A DNA stretch of 64,000 bases from Sphingobacterium sp. BN32. GTDB lineage: Bacteria > Bacteroidota > Bacteroidia > Sphingobacteriales > Sphingobacteriaceae. Shown in pieces: positions 35,352 through 44,555 of the stretch. The stretch lies in assembly GCF_030503615.1 (NCBI RefSeq), contig NZ_CP129963.1:434001-498000 (forward strand), in the 5' to 3' direction. The notes beneath the pieces were generated by a model. The model ran no database searches and was not told where the DNA came from. It saw only the letters and a list, made by a program, of their open reading frames with translations. Each line of letters starts with the position of its first letter. Position 1 is the stretch's first letter. A program made the position numbers and the translations under genes.

Positions 35352-37418
35352 TTGGATATTTTTAATAAACAACGCTATACCATTACCTCGGCATTACCTT
35401 ATGCTAATGGTCCATTACATATTGGCCACCTTGCAGGAGCCTACATTCCCGGAGATATTTTCGTTCGTTTCCTACGTTTAAACAATAAGGATGTTGTTTA
35501 TGTCTGCGGTTCTGACGAGCACGGGGCGGCGATTACCATCAAAGCAAAAAAAGAAGGCGTAACTCCGCAGCAGATTATCGATAAGTACAATCAGCAGATT
35601 AAAGAGAGTTTTGAAGAATTCGGAATCTCTTTCAATATCTATCACCGTACATCGGAGCCAATTCACCATGAGCTTTCACAAGAGTTCTTTTTGAACCTTT
35701 ATGAAAAAGGAGAGTTTATTGAGCGTTTCTCAGAGCAATACTACGATGAAGAATATCATCAATTCTTAGCCGATCGCTATATTGTAGGAACTTGTCCTCA
35801 TTGTGGAAATGACGGCGCCTACGGCGACCAATGCGAGAAATGCGGTACTTCGCTTAATCCAACAGATTTAATTAATCCTAAGTCGACTTTGAGCGGTAAA
35901 ACACCGATTCTAAAGGCAACTAAACACTGGTATTTGCCTTTAGACAAATATCAACCTTGGTTAGAGAAATGGTTAATCGAAGGCAAGAAAAATGTGTTGA
36001 AGTCGAATGTATTTGGTCAATGTCAATCTTGGTTGAAATCCGGCTTACAGCCACGTTCGATGACCCGCGATTTGGATTGGGGCGTTGATGTTCCGTTGGA
36101 AGAAGCAGAAGGCAAGAAACTTTACGTTTGGCTAGATGCTCCAATTGGCTATATCTCCGCAACCAAGCAATGGGCAATCGATGAAGGTAAAAACTGGGAG
36201 CTATACTGGAAAAAGCAAGCTAATCCAGCAGATGAATCGACTTTGATCCACTTTATCGGTAAAGACAATATCGTTTTCCACTGTATTATTTTCCCTGCCA
36301 TCTTACATGCGCATGGGGAATACATATTGCCAGAGAATGTACCGGCAAACGAGTTCTTGAACCTAGAAGGCGATAAGCTTTCTACCTCTCGTAATCATGC
36401 CGTTTGGTTGCATGAATATTTGCAGGAATTCCCAGGAAAGCAAGATGAGCTTCGTTATATGTTGACTTCTATTCTTCCAGAAACTTCAGATAGTGAATTC
36501 ACATGGAAAGACTTCCAGGCACGTGTGAATAACGAGCTAGTTGCAATCTTTGGAAACTTCGTGAACCGTGTCATGGTTCTTTCGCATAAATATTTCGACG
36601 GACAAGTTTTGATGGGATCTCCATTAACTGCTGCCGATGAAGAAGTATTGAAAGAATTGGCGACTTTCCCTGACTTGATCAAACAATCCCTTTCGCAATA
36701 CCGCTTCCGCGAAGCATTAGCACAGTTTATGAATGCGGCGCGTTTAGGAAATAAATATTTAGCGGATGAAGAACCATGGAAAGTAATTAAAACTGCTGAA
36801 GAACGCGTTAAGACAGTGTTATTTGTCGCAGGACAGATCGTGGCCAACCTGGCTGTATTAGGACAACCTTTCTTGCCATTCACCAGTGCGAAGATTTTTG
36901 AAATGTTGAATCTTCCACAAAGCGACTGGGATACTGCAGGAAAAGCAAATCTACTGTCGTCCGGACATAAATTAGACGAAACACAGTTGTTGTTTGAGAA
37001 AATCACCGATGAGCAAGTGGAGTTCCAGTTGAATAAACTAGCACAAGCGAAGGCATCAAATGCGTTAGCAGCACCAAAAGCAGCTCAAAAAGCAAATGTC
37101 TCTTTTGACGACTTCGTAAAGATGGATATCCGTGTCGGCCGAATTTTGACTGCTGAAAAAGTAGCGAAAACAAAGAAATTGCTGAAATTAACCATCGATA
37201 CAGGTATCGACAAACGTACTGTCGTATCAGGAATCGCAGAATTCTTCCAACCGGAAGAAATTGTCGGCAAACAAGTGTCTATTCTTGTGAACTTGGAGCC
37301 TAGAGAAATCAAAGGAATTCAGTCACAAGGAATGATCTTGATGGCAGAAGACGCAGACGGTCGTTTAGACTTTGTAAATCCAACATCAGAAATATCAGTA
37401 GGAAGCGGAATCCGTTAG
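35352..37418 (+). CDS. metG: Methionine--tRNA ligase
   Basis: This 688-residue enzyme charges tRNA-Met. The order is: Rossmann fold with the HIGH motif (PLHIGHL, residues 21-27), a zinc knuckle [18 protein letters not shown] (about 146-163), the KMSKS equivalent DKLSTSRN (about 341-348), an anticodon-binding helical domain, and a fused C-terminal tRNA-binding OB domain (about 580-688, [20 protein letters not shown]). The start is TTG: an in-frame stop lies 30 bp upstream and [20 protein letters not shown] is the family start. It has its own promoter and an unusually long terminator hairpin. Confidence 0.97.
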   Translation: MDIFNKQRYTITSALPYANGPLHIGHLAGAYIPGDIFVRFLRLNNKDVVYVCGSDEHGAAITIKAKKEGVTPQQIIDKYNQQIKESFEEFGISFNIYHRTSEPIHHELSQEFFLNLYEKGEFIERFSEQYYDEEYHQFLADRYIVGTCPHCGNDGAYGDQCEKCGTSLNPTDLINPKSTLSGKTPILKATKHWYLPLDKYQPWLEKWLIEGKKNVLKSNVFGQCQSWLKSGLQPRSMTRDLDWGVDVPLEEAEGKKLYVWLDAPIGYISATKQWAIDEGKNWELYWKKQANPADESTLIHFIGKDNIVFHCIIFPAILHAHGEYILPENVPANEFLNLEGDKLSTSRNHAVWLHEYLQEFPGKQDELRYMLTSILPETSDSEFTWKDFQARVNNELVAIFGNFVNRVMVLSHKYFDGQVLMGSPLTAADEEVLKELATFPDLIKQSLSQYRFREALAQFMNAARLGNKYLADEEPWKVIKTAEERVKTVLFVAGQIVANLAVLGQPFLPFTSAKIFEMLNLPQSDWDTAGKANLLSSGHKLDETQLLFEKITDEQVEFQLNKLAQAKASNALAAPKAAQKANVSFDDFVKMDIRVGRILTAEKVAKTKKLLKLTIDTGIDKRTVVSGIAEFFQPEEIVGKQVSILVNLEPREIKGIQSQGMILMAEDADGRLDFVNPTSEISVGSGIR

Positions 37419-37421
37419 AAA

Positions 37422-37490
37422 TCCACTCTGCTGCGACATAAAAAATGGCAGTCCAAACGGACTGCCTTTTTTATGTCGCAGCAGAGTGGA
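37422..37490 (+). terminator. Terminator of metG with an extended 32-bp stem
   Basis: The arm 37422-37454 pairs with 37459-37490 around AAAC, with a single bulge. The inner GGCAGTCC/GGACTGCC followed by T6 is a normal terminator. The flanking TCCACTCTGCTGCGACAT repeats in inverted form beyond the T-run, extending the stem to about 32 bp. The stem ends exactly where the repeat element begins. Confidence 0.85.
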
Positions 37491-37823
37491 TAGTATTTAG
37501 TAGTTAGTACTTAGTAGTTAGACCTATGGCGGCTATTATACTAGACAATTAGATGTTAGACCTCAGATATTAGACCCGATCCTGCCAATCCTTTTATCCT
37601 TCCTTTCTTGGTTCAGAAATAGTATTTAGTAGTTAGTACTTAGTAGTTAGACCCGATCCCGCCAATCCTTAAATCCTTCCTTTCTTGTTTCATAAATAGT
37701 ATTTAGTAGTTAGTACTTAGTAGTTAGACCCGATCCTGCCAATCCTTAAATCCTTCCTTTCCTGGTTCAGACAAATGCAATGCCGCCATAGGTCTTTATA
37801 CTAACTACTAACTACTAACTACT
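37491..37823. repeat. Heptad-arm intergenic repeat element, copy 2
   Basis: This fills most of the 569-bp gap between convergent metG and brnQ. The left arm (37491-37533) runs TAGTATT, TAGTAGT, TAGTACT, TAGTAGT, then TAGACCTATGGCGGC. The right arm (37781-37823) is its reverse complement in kind, starting GCCGCCATAGGT and ending in ACTAACT repeats. Three forward cores starting GATCCTGCC or GATCCCGCC lie between. More TAGnnnT words (37543-37575) separate the left arm from the first core. No gene is seen; the remainder of the gap (37824-37946) holds nothing I recognise. Confidence 0.8.
37617..37770. repeat. 77-bp tandem duplication inside repeat element copy 2
   Basis: Two adjacent 77-bp units, 37617-37693 and 37694-37770, each contain AAATAGTATTTAGTAGTTAG, a second pair of heptads, and the core. 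They differ at only a few positions (CCCGCC versus CCTGCC; TTGTTTCAT versus CTGGTTCAG), so the duplication is recent. Confidence 0.85.
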
Positions 37824-37946
37824 ACAACGTTAAATTTTGTTAATTGAATCTGCCCAAGACACGAAAGGCATAGCAATTGCGTTTATGTATTAAAGCAAAA
37901 GTAAAAGAGTAAAAATTTCATAATTTAGGTTAATAATTGGTTTGGT

Positions 37947-37980
37947 AAAAATCCTGAGGTTCCCCGCCTCAGGATTTTTT
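37947..37980 (-). terminator. Terminator of the folP-brnQ transcript
   Basis: AAAAATCCTGAGG pairs with CCTCAGGATTTTT around a 7-nt loop, 8 bp past the brnQ stop codon. Read leftward it ends in TTTTTACC; read rightward in a T6 run. Confidence 0.85.
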
Positions 37981-37987
37981 TATGTTA

Positions 37988-39280
37988 TTAACCTTCTTTC
38001 GAAAGGCTTTTATCAATCGCTAGGAAGATCAGGAAGAAGATAGCCGAAGGCACTACCCAACCTAATTCGTATGCGAAAAACGGTATCTTATCCAGGATTG
38101 CTAATGTGGAGTCATTCAGCATTCCTAAGTATTTCAAAAGATTGAACGCTGCGATAATGGTGGAAGCTATTAAAGCTCCTACGTAGGGCAGTTTATGTTT
38201 AACAAATGGCCCGAAAAATACGGTATAGAGTACTAACGTAATCACGATAGGATATACGAAGATCAATACCGGATAGGCAAATGAAATAATATTGTCTACG
38301 CCTGTGATGGATAGCAAGCAGGATAAGACACAACAAGTCGTCACGAGAACTTTATAGGACAGTTTGTTGTTGGTCAGTTGTGAGAAGAATGTCCCAACCG
38401 CAGATGTCAGTGCAATGGCTGTCGTTAGACAAGCCAATGCGATACTTAATGCAATCGCAATCATGCCATAATGGCCTAAAACGGACTTGGATATATGAAT
38501 CAAGAGTTCCGAACGCTTCATGTTCAGATCGGTTATTCCAGAGGTCGCGCCTAATTGTATAAGCCCACCATAGATTAGGAAGAGGCAGATTGCAGCCAAT
38601 AGGCCAGCAGCAATAACCACCTGGTTTTTAGATTTTACGCTATTATATCCCTTCGTTCTTGCAGCAGCGATGATAATGCCTGCAAAAATTACTGAAGCCA
38701 GCACATCTAAAGTTTGGTAGCCTTCAGTGAATCCTAACGTAAATGACTCGCCTGTATTTAAAGACTGAACATTATAGTCTGCAATCGGCGAAAATACGCC
38801 AATGGCAATAAGCCCCAGCAAGAGCACCAGCAATACCGGTGTAAGGATATTTCCAATGATATCTACCACTTTCGAAGGTTTGATTGTTAATACCCAGGTC
38901 ACGGCGAAAAATATGATAGACGTCCAGATAGGACTACTATTCGGAAACGAAGGCAATACACCGACTTCATACGTCGTTGCGGCCGTTCGTGGAATGGCAA
39001 TCATCGGACCAATACAAAGCATAATAACACTCCCTAAAATAGGGGCTATTCCTTTGTTTATCCTGTTTCCTAAATCGTTGAACGTATCGCCAGAATTGAC
39101 GATGGACAGGATTCCGAAAAAGGGTAGTAAAATGCCGGTTAATCCGAAGGCGAGTATGGTTATCCAAACGTGGTTTCCCACTTGTAGGCCGATAAATAGG
39201 GGTAATAAAAGATTGCCAGCTCCAAAAAACATGGCAAATAAAGCAAATCCGATGGTAATGATATCTCCGGTCTTTTTCAA
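37988..39280 (-). CDS. brnQ: Branched-chain amino acid transport system II carrier protein
   Basis: This 430-residue membrane protein of the LIVCS/BrnQ family has about twelve helices. It begins KKTGDIITIGFALFAMFFGAGNLLLPLFIG, the family's first helix with its GAGN motif, and contains NLLLPLFIGLQVGNH and a typical ASVIFAGIIIAAARTKGYNS stretch. BrnQ proteins import leucine, isoleucine and valine with a cation. It follows folP by 9 bp on the same strand, so the two are probably co-transcribed, though functionally unrelated. Confidence 0.93.
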   Translation of the reverse strand: MKKTGDIITIGFALFAMFFGAGNLLLPLFIGLQVGNHVWITILAFGLTGILLPFFGILSIVNSGDTFNDLGNRINKGIAPILGSVIMLCIGPMIAIPRTAATTYEVGVLPSFPNSSPIWTSIIFFAVTWVLTIKPSKVVDIIGNILTPVLLVLLLGLIAIGVFSPIADYNVQSLNTGESFTLGFTEGYQTLDVLASVIFAGIIIAAARTKGYNSVKSKNQVVIAAGLLAAICLFLIYGGLIQLGATSGITDLNMKRSELLIHISKSVLGHYGMIAIALSIALACLTTAIALTSAVGTFFSQLTNNKLSYKVLVTTCCVLSCLLSITGVDNIISFAYPVLIFVYPIVITLVLYTVFFGPFVKHKLPYVGALIASTIIAAFNLLKYLGMLNDSTLAILDKIPFFAYELGWVVPSAIFFLIFLAIDKSLSKEG

Positions 39281-39289
39281 AATAGGGGT

Positions 39290-40132
39290 TTAAGTAAAAA
39301 ATAAATCAACTAATTGTCTCGCTTCCTTCACGTCATGTACCCGCAGCAGCTGAACGCCACGCTCGAGCAGGAGCGTATTTAAGGCAGTTGTACCCGTTAA
39401 AACTTGATCCGCTGTGGTATTCAGTTTTTTGTAAATCATAGATTTTCGCGAAACTCCGCCTAAGATAGGTAATCCAAAGTAATGAAGCTCATCAACGCGT
39501 AATAATAGTTCGTAATTCTGAGAAATGGTCTTTGCAAATCCATATCCAGGATCCAGAATAATGTCTTTAAGGCCTAGAGCACGGAGTGTAGCAATGCGCT
39601 CGCCAAGGAAATAGGCAACCTCATTCACAACGTCTGCATAATCTGTCAGGCTTTGCATCGTCTGAGGTGTTCCGCGCATATGCATCAGGATATACGGCAC
39701 CTGCAGTCGAGCAACAGTTTCAAACATAGCCTCATCCAGCGTGCCGCCAGAAACATCATTGATGATATGGGCGCCCGCTTGAATGCAGGCTTCCGCTACG
39801 TCCGCACGGAAGGTGTCGATGGAAAGAATGGCTTCGGGGTATTTTGAAGCAATAGCCTCAATGATCGGAACAGCACGTTGTATTTCTTCAGTAGCGTCAA
39901 TAGCTTTCGCTCCGGGACGCGTAGAATAGGCGCCAATATCAATAATATCGGCACCCTCATCCAATATTTGCTGCGCCCGGATCAAGGCTGCCTCGACCTG
40001 TATGTACTTTCCGCCATCATAAAAACTATCGGGCGTAAGATTCAGTATCCCCATAATTTTTGGACGATCGAAAGTCATTAAACGACCCTTGAGGTTGATG
40101 CTTTGAGCAGGAGAGGTATGGAAAATCGGCAT
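39290..40132 (-). CDS. folP: Dihydropteroate synthase
   Basis: This 280-residue TIM-barrel enzyme joins p-aminobenzoate to dihydropterin pyrophosphate in folate synthesis. Motifs are IMGILNLTPDSFYDGGKY (about 27-44), DIIDIGAYSTRPGA, SIDTFRADVAEA, HIINDVSGG, HMRGTPQTMQ, LDPGYGFAKT and GGVSRKSM. The start at 40132 gives a short leader (MPIFHTSPAQSINLKGRL) before the barrel, which could be a few residues too long. It is separated from the upstream DUF4920 gene by a strong hairpin and probably has its own promoter in the 165-bp gap. Confidence 0.96.
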   Translation of the reverse strand: MPIFHTSPAQSINLKGRLMTFDRPKIMGILNLTPDSFYDGGKYIQVEAALIRAQQILDEGADIIDIGAYSTRPGAKAIDATEEIQRAVPIIEAIASKYPEAILSIDTFRADVAEACIQAGAHIINDVSGGTLDEAMFETVARLQVPYILMHMRGTPQTMQSLTDYADVVNEVAYFLGERIATLRALGLKDIILDPGYGFAKTISQNYELLLRVDELHYFGLPILGGVSRKSMIYKKLNTTADQVLTGTTALNTLLLERGVQLLRVHDVKEARQLVDLFFT

Positions 40133-40194
40133 ATAGATCAGGCAAATAATGAAATAAGTGAATTCAATAAATCGCGCTTTTATAGGTATAATTG

Positions 40195-40226
40195 CGTAGG
40201 AGCCCTTTTGTTAAAGGGCTCCTACG
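40195..40226 (-). terminator. Hairpin between the DUF4920 gene and folP
   Basis: A perfect 14-bp stem, CGTAGGAGCCCTTT (40195-40208) with 40213-40226, has a TGTT loop. There is no long T-run on either side, so it could be a terminator for the tsaC-DUF4920 unit or a processing or attenuation hairpin ahead of folP. Confidence 0.6.
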
Positions 40227-40296
40227 ATGTATTTAGAACAACTTGTTAATTGCTCATTTAGCAAATGATAAAACTGGACTCAATTATTCGAGCAGT

Positions 40297-40776
40297 TTAT
40301 TTTACAACAAGAACGCCGTCTGCCACCACAGAGATGTCTTGTTTTGGCTTATTGATCTTGGCAATCTCTTCTTTGCTTTTTCCCATGTCTTCAGCATAGT
40401 GTTTTTGCCATTCAACAGTTGTTTCTTTTACCTTAGCTTTTCCTTCGATAACTACCGTTTTTCCGATCAAATCTTCAGGAACAAAGTATGCGTAGTCTGT
40501 GAAACGAACCATAATTGGATCTTGATCACCTTCTCTTTTCAACGTCAGAAAACATCCTTTCTTCTTACATACCTGTACCACTTGACCTTCGATCTTACCG
40601 TCGAATGTTTTGCTTTTTGCTAAGTTAGACTCCAACTTCTTCACAGAAACTGCGCCGCTTTTGTCGATTTTCTTACCATAGTTTACTCCAACTTTAGCAG
40701 GTTGGATTTTGCTTTGCGCATGGCTCATGCCAATGAACGCGAAAACACAAACTAGCAATGTAATTAACTTTTTCAT
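40297..40776 (-). CDS. DUF4920 family exported protein
   Basis: This 159-residue protein has a signal peptide (MKKLITLLVCVFAFIGMSHA). The mature part resembles DUF4920 proteins of Bacteroidota: KTFDGKIEGQVVQVCKKKGCFLTL, then VRFTDYAYFVPEDLIGKTVVIEGKA. The fold looks like an OB-type beta barrel, and the paired cysteines in VCKKKGCF are a family feature. Function is not established. It is 2 bp downstream of tsaC, so they are probably co-transcribed. Confidence 0.82.
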   Translation of the reverse strand: MKKLITLLVCVFAFIGMSHAQSKIQPAKVGVNYGKKIDKSGAVSVKKLESNLAKSKTFDGKIEGQVVQVCKKKGCFLTLKREGDQDPIMVRFTDYAYFVPEDLIGKTVVIEGKAKVKETTVEWQKHYAEDMGKSKEEIAKINKPKQDISVVADGVLVVK

Positions 40777-40778
40777 AT

Positions 40779-41357
40779 CTATTTTCGAATAAATTCAAAC
40801 TTCCCGCTGGCATCAATCTTCATAATCGTAGAAGCCTGATGTTTGCTCATATCCATTTGACCATACTGTACAACGTAGTCAACCCCATCTTTGATCTCTT
40901 CAGAAATCTCCGAAAAGTTTTGCGCAGTCGCCTCGCCCGAGATATTCGCAGAGGTAGAAACGATTGGTTTTCTAAAACGTTGAATCAGCTCCTCGCAAAA
41001 GGTATGCTGAACCACCCGAATACCGATACTGCCGTCTTCAGCAACAACATTGGGCGCTAAGTTCTTCGCCTTGTTATAAATAATGGTCAATGGTTTGTCC
41101 GCAACTTCAATCAATTGATAAGCGACTTCTGGTACCTCCTGCACATAAGCCTCGAGCTGATAATCATTCCCTAAAAGAACAATCATACTCTTTCCTTTAT
41201 CGCGACCTTTCAATGCGAAGATCTTCTCAACGGCTTCTGGATTCGTCGCATCGCAGCCTATACCCCAGATCGTATCAGTTGGATATAAGATGAGTCCGCC
41301 AGCCTTTAAAGTTTCTAAGGCTTGCTTCATATCATCTTTGTCGTACGGAATTCTCAT
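40779..41357 (-). CDS. tsaC: Threonylcarbamoyl-AMP synthase
   Basis: This 192-residue Sua5/YciO/YrdC protein makes threonylcarbamoyl-AMP, the precursor for t6A37 in tRNAs reading ANN codons. Motifs are GGLILYPTDTIWGIGCDATN (about 16-35), KIFALKGRDKGKSMIVLL, and KPIVSTSANISGE (about 135-147). It lacks the C-terminal Sua5 extension, so it is the short TsaC type. It sits between dapD (upstream, 19 bp) and the DUF4920 gene. Confidence 0.94.
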   Translation of the reverse strand: MRIPYDKDDMKQALETLKAGGLILYPTDTIWGIGCDATNPEAVEKIFALKGRDKGKSMIVLLGNDYQLEAYVQEVPEVAYQLIEVADKPLTIIYNKAKNLAPNVVAEDGSIGIRVVQHTFCEELIQRFRKPIVSTSANISGEATAQNFSEISEEIKDGVDYVVQYGQMDMSKHQASTIMKIDASGKFEFIRK

Positions 41358-41376
41358 TTCTTATACTCCAAATCTA

Positions 41377-42201
41377 TTAAACTGCTACGTTGTGATCACG
41401 TAGTGCATCGTTTAACGATGTTTTCTTATCTGTTGACTCTTTACGCTGTCCGATGATCAATGCGCAAGGAACTTGATATTCGCCTGCTGGGAATTTCTTC
41501 GTATAAGAACCTGGGATGACAACCGAACGCGCCGGAACATAGCCTTTATATTCTTTCGGCTCCGGTCCAGAAACGTCGATAATTTTTGTTGATGCAGTCA
41601 ACACAACGTTTGCTCCTAATACAGCTTCCTCCTCAACACGAACACCTTCGACAACAATGGCTCTGGAACCAACAAAAACGTTGTCTTCAATGATAACCGG
41701 TGCTGCTTGCACAGGTTCTAAAACACCACCAATACCAACACCGCCGCTTAAGTGTACATTCTTACCAATCTGCGCACAAGAACCTACAGTAGCCCAAGTG
41801 TCAACCATCGTTCCTTCACCGACATATGCACCAATATTAACATAGGAAGGCATCATGATTACTCCTTTAGACAAGTAAGCTCCATAACGAGCAGAAGCAC
41901 CAGGAACAACGCGCACACCGAGTTCTTTGTAGTTAGTTTTTAACTTCATTTTATCGTGATACACAAAAGGCTCATTTTTGATAACCTCCATATTGCGAAT
42001 CGGGAAGTATAAAATAACGGCTTTCTTGATCCAATCATTAACGAACCAAGTTTCGCCCATCGGCTCCGCAACGCGTAGTTCACCTTTATCTAAGTGTTGA
42101 ATAACAAACTCAACAGCTTCATAATACTCTTTATATTCTAATAATTGTCTATTTTCCCAAGCTTCTTCAACTAGTTTCTTAAGGATTGTGCAGTCGATCA
42201 T
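41377..42201 (-). CDS. dapD: 2,3,4,5-tetrahydropyridine-2,6-dicarboxylate N-succinyltransferase
   Basis: This 274-residue enzyme succinylates tetrahydrodipicolinate in the succinylase branch of lysine and diaminopimelate synthesis. An N-terminal helical domain is followed by left-handed beta-helix hexapeptide repeats (about 110-215), with RVVPGASARYGAYLSKGVIM, NIGAYVGEGTMVDTWATVGS and GGVGIGGVLEPVQAAPVIIE. It is first of a leftward group with tsaC and the DUF4920 gene, and divergent from the S4 gene. Confidence 0.97.
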   Translation of the reverse strand: MIDCTILKKLVEEAWENRQLLEYKEYYEAVEFVIQHLDKGELRVAEPMGETWFVNDWIKKAVILYFPIRNMEVIKNEPFVYHDKMKLKTNYKELGVRVVPGASARYGAYLSKGVIMMPSYVNIGAYVGEGTMVDTWATVGSCAQIGKNVHLSGGVGIGGVLEPVQAAPVIIEDNVFVGSRAIVVEGVRVEEEAVLGANVVLTASTKIIDVSGPEPKEYKGYVPARSVVIPGSYTKKFPAGEYQVPCALIIGQRKESTDKKTSLNDALRDHNVAV

Positions 42202-42292
42202 AACGATTATAAACTAAATTTTGTTAATCACAAATATGGAGATTTTTGCTGATATGTCGGCCAAAAACAGGCTAAAATTAAGAAGATATGTA

Positions 42293-42300
42293 TATTTTTG
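42293..42300 (+). promoter_or_regulatory. -7 element abutting the S4-protein start
   Basis: TATTTTTG matches TAnnTTTG and ends 4 bp before the ATG at 42305, placing the predicted transcript start at or next to the A of the ATG. Confidence 0.45.
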
Positions 42301-42304
42301 TTAA

Positions 42305-42712
42305 ATGGCAGAAGCAGAAAAATTAAGGATCGATAAGTATTTGTGGGCGATTCGTATTTTCAAGACACGTAGTTTAGCTACAGAGGCTTGCAAAGCTGGT
42401 CGGGTGAAATTGAATGGACAAAATGTGAAGCCTTCTTATGTCGTTAAAGTCGGTGAGACCTACCAAATACAGAAGGGCATTGAGCGCAAGGTTATCTTGG
42501 TGACAGGTTTGTTAGAACGTCGTGTGGATGCCAAGACTGCCGTGCAATTCTACGAAGACCATACACCAGTCGAGGAAACCTATGCTTTCAAATCAACTTT
42601 CCATGCCCCAGTATTGAAGCGCGATCGAGGAACAGGAAGACCAACGAAGAAAGACCGTCGTGAGATCGATGATCTGAAAAGCGATTGGTGGGATAACGAA
42701 AATGAAGAGTAG
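42305..42712 (+). CDS. S4-domain RNA-binding protein (Hsp15-like)
   Basis: This 135-residue protein has an N-terminal S4 domain: LRIDKYLWAIRIFKTRSLAT, then EACKAGRVKLNGQNVKPSYVV and KVGETYQIQ (about 5-60). It has a basic C-terminal tail (KRDRGTGRPTKKDRREIDDL). It resembles Hsp15/HslR, which binds stalled 50S subunits carrying peptidyl-tRNA. Its mRNA may be leaderless. The last 11 bp overlap the start of the DUF6377 gene, so the two are translationally coupled or at least co-transcribed. Confidence 0.87.
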   Translation: MAEAEKLRIDKYLWAIRIFKTRSLATEACKAGRVKLNGQNVKPSYVVKVGETYQIQKGIERKVILVTGLLERRVDAKTAVQFYEDHTPVEETYAFKSTFHAPVLKRDRGTGRPTKKDRREIDDLKSDWWDNENEE

Positions 42713-44360
42713 ACCTAACAGATCAAACGCAATCTACTTCTATAGCTGTCTTTTGATGGTTATATGCTATTCTCATGCCTTCTCTCAAAATAGAATTCAA
42801 CAGTTTCCCTTGGACTCAATCGAGCGCGAGCTCAACAAAACCTTAAGCCGGAAGACCGCCTATGATAGCGAAAAGGTTGGAAGGCTAAATGCATTAAAAT
42901 TACAACTAAAGCGCGCAGAAACAGATCGCGAACGCTATGCGCTTCAGAAAACACTATTTGAGGCCTACCAGTCTTATCAGATAGATTCTGCCATTCGTTA
43001 TGTATCTGCGAATGAGCAGCTTGCCCATCGTTTAAACGACTCCAAGTTACAATACGAGTCCTTAATCCAATTGGCAGGCCTTTATTCCTATGCCGGTCGT
43101 TTTATCGAGTCCAGTGATATCCTTAAAGCAATACCCCGAGCAAACCTTTCGGCTGATCAACTAAGCGACTACTTTAGAACTTATTCTGATTTCTATTCGC
43201 ACTATGGTCAAAGCACTAATTTTCATGAGTACTTCTACCAGAGCGGACGATATAGAGACTCTTTGGTAACCACCCTGCCTACGGACTCTTATGAATACCG
43301 GTTGACTGCAGCAACGAAGAACCTCTTCGGAAATAACGTCGAAACCGCGGAAAAGCAGTTGAAGGGGCTCTTATCCGAATTGGACGAAACCAATAGAGAA
43401 CGAGCCGTCGTTGCCTATCTGATTGGACTGATTTATAAACAGCGGAACGAACTGGATGGGCAAATCTACTATTTCGGATTGTCCGCCCTCACCGATATTA
43501 AGAATAGCATTCGCGATAATGCCTCCTTACAAAGCCTTGCTTTGGCTTATTTTGAAAAGGATAATATTGACATGGCTTATATTTTTATCCAAAAAGCCAT
43601 GGAAGATGCGATATTCTGTAATGTTCGCTTCAGAACCGTTGAAAATTCCTCCTTCTATCCGATTATTAATTCGGCTTTTCAAGAGAAAGAAGCCCAGCGC
43701 AAGGATGAGCTCAAGACTTTTTTATATATCATCTCCGTACTCTCCATCTTGCTCTTCGTTGTCTTTGTAATCGTTTATCTGCAAATGAAACGCCTAAAGG
43801 TTGTCCGAAAAGATCTCAAAAAGGTAAATGAAGAGCTATTTAGCTTAAACGAACAATTATTGGGGACCAATAGAGACTTGCAGGAGGCCAATCACTTGAA
43901 AGAAGAATACATGGCTCAGTTTTTTGAGATCTGTTCTTCCTATATTGATAAGCTCGATTCCAGCCGGAAAGGTATGCTGAAGAAATTATCCAATAAACAG
44001 TATGATGAAATTAGTAAAGAACTCAAGTCGCCAAACTTTATAAAAGGAGAGCTGGAAGATTTGTATCACAACTTTGATATTATATTCTTAAACCTATACC
44101 CAACCTTTATTCAAGATTTCAATAAGTTGCTCAAAGAAGATGAAAGAATTGTGCTGAAGCAAGATGAATTACTGAATTCTGAACTTCGAATATTTGCATT
44201 AATCCGTCTTGGGATTTCCGACTCGACCAAGATTGCTCGCTTCCTTCGGTATTCTCTGCGGACGGTTTATAACTACCGCGTAAAGGTTCGGAACAAAGTC
44301 GAAGGATCAAAAGAAGACTTCGAAGAAAGCATCAAAAGCATCGGAAATCTTAACCTTTAG
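42702..44360 (+). CDS. DUF6377 membrane-bound regulator next to the GH30 glycan locus
   Basis: This 552-residue protein has a signal-type N-terminus (FYSCLLMVICYSHAFSQ), a TPR-like helical periplasmic region (about 45-330), one membrane helix (about 338-360, FLYIISVLSILLFVVFVIVYL) and a coiled coil. It ends in the DUF6377-type domain with HLKEEYMAQFFEICSSYIDKL. The extreme C-terminus is a helix-turn-helix of LuxR type (ELRIFALIRLGISDSTKIARFL, then YSLRTVYNYRVKVRNKV). This suggests a one-protein sensor that reads the periplasm and binds DNA, here presumably the promoter of the susC 195 bp downstream. It overlaps the S4 gene by 11 bp. Confidence 0.83.
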   Translation: MKSRPNRSNAIYFYSCLLMVICYSHAFSQNRIQQFPLDSIERELNKTLSRKTAYDSEKVGRLNALKLQLKRAETDRERYALQKTLFEAYQSYQIDSAIRYVSANEQLAHRLNDSKLQYESLIQLAGLYSYAGRFIESSDILKAIPRANLSADQLSDYFRTYSDFYSHYGQSTNFHEYFYQSGRYRDSLVTTLPTDSYEYRLTAATKNLFGNNVETAEKQLKGLLSELDETNRERAVVAYLIGLIYKQRNELDGQIYYFGLSALTDIKNSIRDNASLQSLALAYFEKDNIDMAYIFIQKAMEDAIFCNVRFRTVENSSFYPIINSAFQEKEAQRKDELKTFLYIISVLSILLFVVFVIVYLQMKRLKVVRKDLKKVNEELFSLNEQLLGTNRDLQEANHLKEEYMAQFFEICSSYIDKLDSSRKGMLKKLSNKQYDEISKELKSPNFIKGELEDLYHNFDIIFLNLYPTFIQDFNKLLKEDERIVLKQDELLNSELRIFALIRLGISDSTKIARFLRYSLRTVYNYRVKVRNKVEGSKEDFEESIKSIGNLNL

Positions 44361-44492
44361 CCCTAAAATAGGGTTACTTTTATCCGCTTCAATTTATCGA
44401 TAACTAGCTGTAATTTAACATGTTAATATTAGAACGTGTTACTTTTTTGTTTTGCCTGTTTTGAAATGGGTTAAAGTTGCACAGTTGCTTTC

Positions 44493-44500
44493 TACATTTG
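44493..44500 (+). promoter_or_regulatory. -7 element for the GH30 glycan locus
   Basis: TACATTTG matches TAnnTTTG and lies 56 bp before the susC ATG. No good TTTG is seen at 19-21 bp upstream, which is consistent with activator dependence on the DUF6377 regulator. Confidence 0.45.
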
Positions 44501-44555
44501 TCTTAGAGGAGACTCTACCTAAGTTATTTTAATTCAACAAACAATTATAAATCCT

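Noticed and set aside
37491..37823. CRISPR array
   Set aside because: The repeated units are direct neighbours of 77 bp without unique spacers, and no cas genes are near.
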